DNA of 42,272 bases from Clostridium sp. (GTDB lineage Bacteria; Bacillota; Clostridia; Acetivibrionales; Acetivibrionaceae): positions 1-42,272 of the forward strand of contig JAAZML010000150.1 of assembly GCA_012798835.1 (NCBI GenBank). The letters are read 5' to 3'. Of the stretch, positions 7,034 through 14,725 are shown piece after piece. Every line of letters begins with the position of its first letter. Position 1 is the first letter of the stretch. Made by a program: the position numbers and the translations under genes. Under the pieces are notes generated by a model. The model was not told the DNA's origin and searched no databases. It saw only the letters and a list, made by a program, of their open reading frames with translations.

Positions 7034-9187
7034 CTATTCTATAATAAATCTCGTGGCAAACAAGCTTGATTCACGATGATATATCCCTTTTAAATCATTT
7101 GTAATTACAATTGTTTCCATATCCGATGTGATTGGTATATTTTTATTCTGGTCTGTTTCGCTATAATATAGCCCCCAGCCCTCTTCAAAATCAATTATAA
7201 GGAGTTGCGCCCCAGGTGCAACTGTAATATCCAAAACCTTATCCTTTTCTTCGCTCACTTCTTTGGGATAATGCCAAACTTCCACTGATTTAACATTGGA
7301 AATCTCATACACCAGACCATTATGGGTGAATTTTTTTGTCTCCCCCTCCGAGTCTGGGAATAGTTCCTCAATCATCTTCCACTCGGGAGGGCCTTTCGGA
7401 GATTGATTGTAGTAAACCCGATACGTTTTTTCGTCAAGCTTGGTTCCTTGCGGAAACATTTTTGCGGTAACTTTTATATCATAGTTAGCTTCCTGCGGTT
7501 CATTATACTCATCGCACAAGATTTTATAAGAGGATGAACCGTTTTCCTTTAATTCTTTGATATAATCAACCGTATCAGGATCTTTATAGAAATTTTTAAA
7601 ATTTTGTTTTAGGCAAAATGTTGCGATGAAATCATCACCATTTAATTCCTCTTCATAGTTTGTTGTTTCAAAACCAAGCATCACGTAATGCTTTGAGTTT
7701 TCTTTCACAATTTTATTATAGATATAATTCATTGTTTGTGTATAAGTAGAAGTTGATATTTGGGATGTATCAATATCATAGGGGGATCGATATGCCGTTA
7801 AATCATTATAAAACTTTTCAAAATCCTTCTTTGTGCGTGTGACATAAGCATAATCGAAAGAGTTTTGAAAATAAGTTGTTACACTTTGCCTATCGGATTC
7901 GATATCCACAACAGATCCATCATCAATTTTAATATGATACTTGACAAACTCAGCATTATCAACAAGGGCAAAAAGTATTGCCGCTGTTTTTAAAATTTCC
8001 ATGTCACCTTTATATTTGTCTAACTGTTTATAGTTTACCTCAATACCGTATGGGGTTTTATCGGTAAAAAGCTTAACTTCCCCGCGCTCAAACCCCCCAT
8101 GGGGCGATAAGTCAATAATTTTTACAACTTCACTGTTGTTTCCCACAAATGTACCCTTTAGTCCATAAAGCTCATTTATACGATCGGAATTTGCGACAAA
8201 AATAGATGTTGTATCATCACTGCTGCCAATAATGCTAGCATCCGGGCTATTACACGCTACAAACATCCCCGCTATGGTCATTACAATAAATATAACCGTA
8301 AACGCCAGTATGCCTTTCTTCTTGCTCTGCATATCTAAAATGTTAGAAAATCTTTTTTTCATTGTCTTTTTTCCTCCCTTAAAATGAGTTGAAAGAGATG
8401 TTGAGGTTCCACTATGGAGAGTATTTAATATCGTGTTTGAATACGCCTTTCTAAACTTCAAATCCTTGTTTTTCACAACCATATCATCACAGGAAAGCTC
8501 TATATCCCTACTCGCAAAATGGGCCATGGCATACACAAGCGGGTTAAACCAATGCATGGCATTGGCAAGAAGCATAAGTAGCTTATACCACAAATCTCCA
8601 CGTCTATAATGGGCGGTTTCGTGTGCTAAAATTACTTCCAAATCCTTCGTGCTGTACTCTATGTTTGGCAACAGAATTATGGGCTTTAGAAAACCGGTTA
8701 ACATAGGGCTTACAACCTTTTTGCATATAAGCACTTGCGGCCTTCCTTCGATTTGCACTCTGCACCAGGGCTTGATTTTTCTTCTAAACATAAGGTATCC
8801 AACGAAATGATAGACTAAAAAAATGATAAAACCTATAAACCAAACAATGCCGAGTAATTTTTCCACTGTTATAACCGGAGCATAATCGGCAGGAACAGAA
8901 GATCGGTTTCCCATTTCAATATAATTGCCGTCCGTAATTGCAGCAGGCAGAGGCTTGGGTACATCTTCATGTTGCTTGAATACAACTGTTTGCATTGGTG
9001 GTTTGATGTTTATGGGTGCTTTTGGCAGACTAATATTAAACGGGATTATTAGCCTTACGGCAAGAATTAGCCATACAAAATAACGCCACCTTGCTGTATA
9101 TCGTTTGTTTAAAAACGGCGAAACAATAATCAGGGCAGCTATGACCGCTGACATTGATAAGGAAATGCTGAATATGTCCCGTAGCAT
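7034..9187 (-). CDS. BlaR1/MecR1-like M56 metalloprotease sensor with DUF4825-like sensor region
   Basis: 717 aa. Residues 1-310 are the M56 membrane peptidase module: membrane segments near 5-25, 35-50 and 110-132, and a zinc motif H189-E190-T-A-H193 in ILAHETAHYRRGDLWYK, with a further membrane segment at 292-311. In BlaR1 the protease cleaves the BlaI repressor after an outside signal. Beyond residue 312 the protein does not resemble the penicillin-binding sensor of BlaR1: I see no SxxK/SxN/KTG arrangement. Residues about 328-440 instead resemble DUF4825 (GTFVGNNSEVVKII ... YGIEVNYK), followed by about 270 residues I do not recognise. The ATG at 9187 directly abuts the blaI stop (TAAATG), so the two are translationally coupled. 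The signal sensed is unknown. Confidence 0.8.
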   Translation of the reverse strand: MLRDIFSISLSMSAVIAALIIVSPFLNKRYTARWRYFVWLILAVRLIIPFNISLPKAPINIKPPMQTVVFKQHEDVPKPLPAAITDGNYIEMGNRSSVPADYAPVITVEKLLGIVWFIGFIIFLVYHFVGYLMFRRKIKPWCRVQIEGRPQVLICKKVVSPMLTGFLKPIILLPNIEYSTKDLEVILAHETAHYRRGDLWYKLLMLLANAMHWFNPLVYAMAHFASRDIELSCDDMVVKNKDLKFRKAYSNTILNTLHSGTSTSLSTHFKGGKKTMKKRFSNILDMQSKKKGILAFTVIFIVMTIAGMFVACNSPDASIIGSSDDTTSIFVANSDRINELYGLKGTFVGNNSEVVKIIDLSPHGGFERGEVKLFTDKTPYGIEVNYKQLDKYKGDMEILKTAAILFALVDNAEFVKYHIKIDDGSVVDIESDRQSVTTYFQNSFDYAYVTRTKKDFEKFYNDLTAYRSPYDIDTSQISTSTYTQTMNYIYNKIVKENSKHYVMLGFETTNYEEELNGDDFIATFCLKQNFKNFYKDPDTVDYIKELKENGSSSYKILCDEYNEPQEANYDIKVTAKMFPQGTKLDEKTYRVYYNQSPKGPPEWKMIEELFPDSEGETKKFTHNGLVYEISNVKSVEVWHYPKEVSEEKDKVLDITVAPGAQLLIIDFEEGWGLYYSETDQNKNIPITSDMETIVITNDLKGIYHRESSLFATRFIIE

Positions 9188-9565
9188 TTATTCCGCCTCC
9201 TCAATAAACTGTTTTAGCTCGGCTAAATCTTCTTTAGATATTCCTTCGCTGTCATGGAGCGATGCTATAAAGCTTTTTATCGAATTATTATGCAGCCTTT
9301 CTAAAAAAGACTTGTTTTCAAGCTCAATGTAAACTTTTTCGTCTACAATTGCTGTATAATAATTTATTCTGCCTTGTTTTTCAAGCTTTAGAAATCCCCT
9401 ATCCGTTAGGCGAGAAAGAAAATTTAGCACGGTTGTCGCACCCCAACTCTTTTTCCCCTTGAGTTTGTCTAAAATGTAAGCAGATGTAACGGGCTCGTTT
9501 GCTTCCCATATGATGAGCATAATGCAAAGTTCGCTGTCGGGAAGCTTTGAAATTTCATCAGTCAT
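9188..9565 (-). CDS. BlaI/MecI-family transcriptional repressor
   Basis: 125 aa from the ATG at 9565, which follows AAGGAG by about 8 nt and gives the normal family length; the frame is open further upstream, but that stretch overlaps the promoter and is unlikely to be translated. The winged-helix part begins KLPDSELCIMLIIWEANEPV and contains WGATTVLNFLSRLTDRGFL, as in BlaI, MecI and CopY. The C-terminal half should dimerise and carry the site cut by the M56 protease. It is the first gene of a two-gene operon with the sensor, with an operator-like inverted repeat over its own promoter. It should act as an autorepressor released by proteolysis. Confidence 0.9.
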   Translation of the reverse strand: MTDEISKLPDSELCIMLIIWEANEPVTSAYILDKLKGKKSWGATTVLNFLSRLTDRGFLKLEKQGRINYYTAIVDEKVYIELENKSFLERLHNNSIKSFIASLHDSEGISKEDLAELKQFIEEAE

Positions 9566-9582
9566 AGTAACAACTCCTTCTT

Positions 9583-9639
9583 CGACAAATGGTGAATTAC
9601 GCTTATATTGTACACTTGTCGAAATGCCTTTGTCAAGTG
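9583..9639 (-). promoter_or_regulatory. blaI promoter with overlapping operator-like inverted repeats
   Basis: On the minus strand TTGACA (9636-9631) and TACAAT (9612-9607) are 18 bp apart. Three copies of a CGACAA/TTGTCG-type half-site overlap the promoter: GTCAAGTG at 9632-9639 (through the -35), CACTTGTCG at 9613-9621 (against the -10) and CGACAAATGGTG at 9583-9594 (downstream of the start). The arrangement is suited to repression by the BlaI dimer. Confidence 0.55.
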
Positions 9640-9700
9640 TTTTTAAAAATTTAATCCTAGCAATAAAGCATTTTCTACATTGTATACCCTTGTACCATGC

Positions 9701-9739
9701 AAAAACCCCCGCATATATCGTACAAATGCGGGGGTTTTT
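9701..9739 (-). terminator. Rho-independent terminator after the CBM6/SLH protein gene
   Basis: A perfect 14-bp stem, AAAAACCCCCGCAT pairing with ATGCGGGGGTTTTT around an 11-nt loop, lies 30 bp after the stop codon at 9769. T-tracts on both sides make it able to work in either direction. Confidence 0.9.
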
Positions 9740-9768
9740 AAGATGCAAATATCTAGAGAACAAAACTC

Positions 9769-12700
9769 CTATTTAATTCCATATTCTATTTCATCAGAAA
9801 ATGCCAGCCTTTGACGGGAGACCGGATCTATTACCTCAACCTTGCCTACAATTTCGTAGCTTCCCGCACTGATGTTATCCAGGCTTATGCTAAACTTAAT
9901 TCTTTCGCTTGACTTTGTTATTGAGACATCTTCCGCAATTATCTTCAGATACAGGTTACCCTTTCCATCCAAAGAATACTGGTACCGGCTATTCTCTAAA
10001 AGCGGCGTAAGCGGATCTGTCTGAATCCTTACATCTTCTAGGATTGTTTGCGGATCTATGAACGACCCATCTTTTTTGATTTTTAGATTCAACTCGTAAT
10101 TTTCAGTCCTCGGATCAACCCCGGGCTCTTTGGGCGCATTTATTGTAACGTCAAAATAGGTTTTACTGCCTTCATGCCCCAGATCTGAAAAAACAGGTTT
10201 TTCTGCTCTCACGTTATTCAGTCTATAAGAGGTCTCTATTTCGTCCCTTGTGTATTCTACCCCCGATTCAGATGCCTTTACAATGAACTCAAAGCTTTTA
10301 GGCTTTAAATCTTTTATGTTATATCCATAAGTAATAACCTCCGACTGGTTGGCTCCCAACTCTATTTTAATAGGATACCCCTTTGCATCCAGTTCTTTTA
10401 TCCAAGGATATTCATATTTGTAGTTTTTAAATTCATTGGTAGGTACCAAATCCCACAAAGAAGAATCATACATATATGTAACATCATATACCTGCGTCTT
10501 TGCTCCATCGTTTGTAAATGTAGCATCTACGGCAAATTCCCTGCCCCCATCCCAGCGATTTCCTGTGGTTTCATCAAAGCTCACATTTATCTTTGACATC
10601 CAGCCAAAAAGATTATAACAAAATTTATAATCCTCTACAGCCTTTCCTCCACCGCGATCCACAAATTTAGAAATACCACAACCAATATCATTTGTAGTTA
10701 TTACTATCCTGCCGGCTGGTGCATCGTAATTTTCTATATCCCTTACCGCCATGTTGGGGAGTATCTCGCCTGTATCGGTATTTTCAATATTTAAAATTAT
10801 AGTATCACTCGGCAGCAACCCATCCAGATACCTATTATCGTCATTTAGCCATTCCTCGCCATCACCCAACATTGATATTTCACTATTTTTATTATAGAGC
10901 CCCGGTGCCAACACGCGGGTTGTTTTTTCGGGATCAATTCTGTAAATGTTATCAAACAAGGGGTGCATATTGCCGATTTTATCATAAACCGGGATTTGAG
11001 GGTATTTGTAATTATGTCCCGGGTTTAATGACACAAATTTAACTTCATCGGTAAACCCATCTCCCGGCTCTATTTTAAGTCCACGGCAATTTTCCCACCA
11101 GAGTTGCCCCCCCGCATTTAAAAAGGCTTTGACCTTATCCTGTACATCCTTTGAATAGGTTATCTCACCATGCGATGTTTGGAATAATATATCATAGTCT
11201 TTTGCTATCTTTTCCGGGGTAAGATTTGGATCTTCTAATGTTACCTCCCAATATTTAAAAAACTTTGATTTGTTTATATTTTCAGAATACCCCACCGTCC
11301 CCTGATACGTTATATCTGCTTCAAGATCTGTCTGGGATTTTGCTACGCTCTTTAGATCATTAAAATGTGAGCAAAAATCACTATAGCTGCCATTGTTAAT
11401 TCCCGGTATCTTAGAGGAGTTAAGATGCATTATATCTTTGTATTCGCCCTTATTAAATGCGGGGGGATGAGGGTTTACCAGTTGCCAGTCCATGGGCTTA
11501 TTGATGTTTCTGTCCAGTAGCTCCAATATGGTGAAATCTGGGTTAGAATCATTGACCGCTTTATTGTTTATTGAATCCCATGCAGGTGCTGGTAAAATTA
11601 AAATTCCAACATTTACATTTCTTTTTTTGGCGGTAATCCTTGGTACCGGCAAGTTTTCATCTTCCCTAGGTTTTACAAAATTATTTTCATCGAGGTTTAG
11701 CGCATTGAATATAAATGCCGCCGCCTCTCCCCTTGTAACTGGATCCTTCGGATTTAGGTTCCCAAACTGATCTCCCTTCATAAGACCCTTTTCCAAGGCT
11801 AATTCTACAAAATATTTGAAGGAATCCGTTATCTTGTCCGCATCTTTATCCTTATACCTATTTAGCATTGCTGAAGTTTCCAGCTCGGGATCGAGAACAT
11901 ATACCTTTCCGTCCTCATTATAGTCAAGTCGCCTTGCACCTATGATTGCCATCGCAAATTCCTCGCGTCGGGCTTTCTTGCTACTGGCATATTCATTTGC
12001 ACTATACGGTACACGAGTGTTTACATCGTAGTTTAACATTTTTTCTACAAAGAAATACCTATAGTAGGCATTCATGTAGTGGTATGCCCAGAAACTTGGC
12101 GGCACATCCGATAAATTTCGGTATCTTTCAGGCTTAAAATCCCCATCAGCTTCAGCCACCGATTCTTTCATAACGTTAAACATCATATATGCCACATGCT
12201 CACCGATTATGTGATCCTGCGGCATAAATTCATCATTGCCCTTGCCAAATATTACACCCTGACTTGCAAGTTCCATGATGGGTATATAGAACCATTCATT
12301 GATATTTACATCCTTGAAAGCCTTAGAATAAGCAATCTTATTTATCTTTAAGCCTGATAAAGAAACAAGACCCTGCTTTGACTTACATTCAATTCTAAGC
12401 TTACCATCATTCAAAACCTTTGCCAGGTAGGGGCCTTTCTTTTCCCAGTTGAGTCCTGATTTTTCCGTATCAATAGTATCTACCAAAGTATCATTTATAT
12501 ATAAATCGAATACCTGTCTGTTTTTTGTACGAAATTCTGTTGGATAAATATACACTTCGTAAACATTGTTTTTATCCAAATCGGATATAAGGCTTAACTC
12601 GTACCCTTCTGCACTAGTACCCGCAAAACGTTTTATATCCCCATCTAAAGCTTGCTCCAAATCTTTTTCAGGCTCAAACACAAACCAATCAATTTTAGAT

Positions 12701-13653
12701 AATAGTGCCCCGTTTTTATCATCGGTTAAATAAAGCTCGTGTACGCCTCTAACTGGCTGGCTGACCTTAAAACTCAGATCGCCTGCTCTTCCGTCTGCGC
12801 TAACCGTCGCAATAGATGGACCTCCGGGGCTGTCTAATTTCACATCAAGATTCCCAGAAACGGCCTGTGTGAAATGTACCTTAAACACTGCCGGAGTACT
12901 TTCTTCCCCAAAATCTACGAATCTATACAGATTGACTCCTGCATTTGATTCATCGTAATTTTGCCCAAATATCGGATCATAGGGACTTTTAGTAAACCTG
13001 AACCAATTGACGTTAAAAAGACCATCTCTATCTCCAGCAAAGCCCATATAAAGGGTGCGAACGCCCTCTACATTTTTTGTTAATTCGCAGAACACATCGG
13101 TGTAGTGCTCCCATCCGCCAGTGTTGTCCACTCGGCATCTTCCTACCACTTCACCTGTGGCTGAATCAATCCGCAATTCAATATATCCGCCCTCGGTATC
13201 GCTAGAAACCCGTGCCATAAAACCCTTGGTTCCCTTGGGAAAATAAATATTTTCATATGCTGTATAATCACCATTTGATATGTATGCCAAATTCTTTGTA
13301 CCGCCTACATCAGGGCAATCCTCGACCTCCAGACCATGATTTTCGCTATAATCCTCGGCCTGTATTACAGAAAAAGCATCCATCGTCCCGCTAGGCTTTG
13401 TAGACATCTTGGGACTTTTTACAGTAACCTCAAGATTTTTATATTCCGATTGTTTTTTGAAATTCACCCCGTCAATAGTAGCATCTTCGTTCCCGCCAAG
13501 GTTCACCGCCATAACCTGCCCGGATGTTCTTGTACAATAGGCTTTTACAACGCCGGTTTCTTCCTCGGCAAGTACCCCCGCAGATAAACTGGCTACACTA
13601 AAGCAAGCCACCATCACTAAGGCAATAAATCTTTTAAGTTTTCCCCTCTCCAT
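9769..13653 (-). CDS. Large secreted CBM6 / internal SLH / DUF4159-like surface protein
   Basis: 1294 aa with a signal peptide (1-29). Domains in order: CBM6-like carbohydrate-binding module at about 94-223 (VIQAEDYSE ... VNWFRF); a second, divergent CBM6-like sandwich at 235-328; a malectin-like region at 336-442; three S-layer homology modules at about 446-655, the last being clearest (YFVELALEKGLMKGDQFGNL); a DUF4159-like domain near 680-1000, marked by DILFQTSHGEITYSKD and a GG.LWWENCRG segment; and beta-rich, Ig-like C-terminal regions to 1294. SLH modules normally sit at one end of a protein; here they are in the middle. It is probably attached to the cell wall and binds polysaccharide. 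No catalytic residues of a glycosidase are recognised. It follows the rhomboid-like gene by 45 bp and ends at a strong terminator. Confidence 0.8.
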   Translation of the reverse strand: MERGKLKRFIALVMVACFSVASLSAGVLAEEETGVVKAYCTRTSGQVMAVNLGGNEDATIDGVNFKKQSEYKNLEVTVKSPKMSTKPSGTMDAFSVIQAEDYSENHGLEVEDCPDVGGTKNLAYISNGDYTAYENIYFPKGTKGFMARVSSDTEGGYIELRIDSATGEVVGRCRVDNTGGWEHYTDVFCELTKNVEGVRTLYMGFAGDRDGLFNVNWFRFTKSPYDPIFGQNYDESNAGVNLYRFVDFGEESTPAVFKVHFTQAVSGNLDVKLDSPGGPSIATVSADGRAGDLSFKVSQPVRGVHELYLTDDKNGALLSKIDWFVFEPEKDLEQALDGDIKRFAGTSAEGYELSLISDLDKNNVYEVYIYPTEFRTKNRQVFDLYINDTLVDTIDTEKSGLNWEKKGPYLAKVLNDGKLRIECKSKQGLVSLSGLKINKIAYSKAFKDVNINEWFYIPIMELASQGVIFGKGNDEFMPQDHIIGEHVAYMMFNVMKESVAEADGDFKPERYRNLSDVPPSFWAYHYMNAYYRYFFVEKMLNYDVNTRVPYSANEYASSKKARREEFAMAIIGARRLDYNEDGKVYVLDPELETSAMLNRYKDKDADKITDSFKYFVELALEKGLMKGDQFGNLNPKDPVTRGEAAAFIFNALNLDENNFVKPREDENLPVPRITAKKRNVNVGILILPAPAWDSINNKAVNDSNPDFTILELLDRNINKPMDWQLVNPHPPAFNKGEYKDIMHLNSSKIPGINNGSYSDFCSHFNDLKSVAKSQTDLEADITYQGTVGYSENINKSKFFKYWEVTLEDPNLTPEKIAKDYDILFQTSHGEITYSKDVQDKVKAFLNAGGQLWWENCRGLKIEPGDGFTDEVKFVSLNPGHNYKYPQIPVYDKIGNMHPLFDNIYRIDPEKTTRVLAPGLYNKNSEISMLGDGEEWLNDDNRYLDGLLPSDTIILNIENTDTGEILPNMAVRDIENYDAPAGRIVITTNDIGCGISKFVDRGGGKAVEDYKFCYNLFGWMSKINVSFDETTGNRWDGGREFAVDATFTNDGAKTQVYDVTYMYDSSLWDLVPTNEFKNYKYEYPWIKELDAKGYPIKIELGANQSEVITYGYNIKDLKPKSFEFIVKASESGVEYTRDEIETSYRLNNVRAEKPVFSDLGHEGSKTYFDVTINAPKEPGVDPRTENYELNLKIKKDGSFIDPQTILEDVRIQTDPLTPLLENSRYQYSLDGKGNLYLKIIAEDVSITKSSERIKFSISLDNISAGSYEIVGKVEVIDPVSRQRLAFSDEIEYGIK

Positions 13654-13698
13654 AAAATATTTCCTCCTTTGTTTTAATAATAAGACATGTGTTAAGTT

Positions 13699-14499
13699 CT
13701 ATTTCTTTCGTATATGCTCATGGTTTTTAAGGTGTTCCATGCAGTATTCGTAATTTCCCTCACAAGTCAGGCAATATCTAAATTCCATATTGGGATCATC
13801 CTTTTCAGTAATACCACATACCGTGCATTTATGTATATACAGTTTTTCCTTATGGCTGCCCTTAAACTTCCTTCTTCTGTACGCCGCATTTCCCTTTGTT
13901 CTATATTCCATATAAATATCTTTTGCGAAAAATAAAAAGAAATTGATTATGGGTATAAGGACATAGACCTTCATAAATGGGGGATAGACTATAAGTTTAT
14001 ATCCAATAAAGGCCCATGAAAGCCAGCCTAAGTACTTTATTTTTATTGGAATGAGCATAAAAATGTATATTCGATATTCGGGATACAAGTGTGCAAAAGC
14101 CAAAAAAATAGACAAGTTTATAAATACAGCTGTAGCTGGGATCTGGAATATAAACGATGCTATGGTGGTACCTAGCATCCCGGCAAAATAGTAGATATTG
14201 AATCTAAAACTTCCCCATTCATTTTCAAGTGTAGTAGACATAGTGTAATAAAAATATAAAATAAACAAAATCCATATAATACTGCTATATGATGTTTCGG
14301 GGGGGATAAACACGTAGGTTATTAGCCGCCACACTTCCCCTTTTATAACCAGCTGGGGTATTAAAAATATATGACGGTAAATATTTGTATCCAATAATCC
14401 CAAGAGATATACAAGTAAATTTAAACCGCAAATATACATTGGCAGATTTCTTATCGCATATTTTCCAAATTTTCTTTCTAGCCTATCAATTAAATTCAT
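13699..14499 (-). CDS. Rhomboid-like membrane protein lacking the protease motif, with zinc-ribbon tail
   Basis: 266 aa. About six membrane segments (20-195) follow the rhomboid pattern: GEVWRLITYVFIP, a segment ending EWGSFRFNIYYFAGMLG, and FINLSIFLAFAHLYPE where active rhomboids have GxSG. That Gly-Ser motif is absent, so serine protease activity is unlikely; it resembles derlin-like or other inactive family members. The cytoplasmic tail carries CTVC (about residue 227) and CLTC (about 243), spaced as a zinc ribbon, followed by a Cys/His-rich end (YCMEHLKNHEH). It is the gene upstream of the large CBM6/SLH protein and probably co-transcribed with it, so a role in assembly or quality control of that surface protein is conceivable. 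That is inference. Confidence 0.65.
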   Translation of the reverse strand: MNLIDRLERKFGKYAIRNLPMYICGLNLLVYLLGLLDTNIYRHIFLIPQLVIKGEVWRLITYVFIPPETSYSSIIWILFILYFYYTMSTTLENEWGSFRFNIYYFAGMLGTTIASFIFQIPATAVFINLSIFLAFAHLYPEYRIYIFMLIPIKIKYLGWLSWAFIGYKLIVYPPFMKVYVLIPIINFFLFFAKDIYMEYRTKGNAAYRRRKFKGSHKEKLYIHKCTVCGITEKDDPNMEFRYCLTCEGNYEYCMEHLKNHEHIRKK

Positions 14500-14570
14500 A
14501 TAAACACTCCCCGTATAGAGCCGTAAAAATACACATATTAATTCAAAGTCCTTTTGATTTTATCAAAAAA

Positions 14571-14624
14571 AATTATTAAATCCAAGGGGGTACCCGAAAT
14601 ATTCACCGAATGAACCCCTTGGAT
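14571..14624 (-). terminator. Terminator after the Ca2+-ATPase gene
   Basis: Arms ATCCAAGGGG (14580-14589) and CCCCTTGGAT (14615-14624) form a perfect 10-bp stem with a 25-nt loop that can fold further. On the minus strand it is followed by TTAATAATTTTTTTT. It lies about 100 bp after the stop at 14726. Confidence 0.75.
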
Positions 14625-14725
14625 CATTGAAAACCCTGTCTTGCTGGTAACTATAAAAATTCTTTTAAATAAATTTATTTTGGAAATTTCAAGCCTTCAT
14701 CTTTTTTACTTCTGAATTAATACAT

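Noticed and set aside
9566-9763. Extended reading of the BlaI gene with 66 extra N-terminal residues
   Set aside because: The extension runs through the promoter and operator, has no ribosome site, and makes the protein far longer than the family. ATG 9565 fits both length and AAGGAG.
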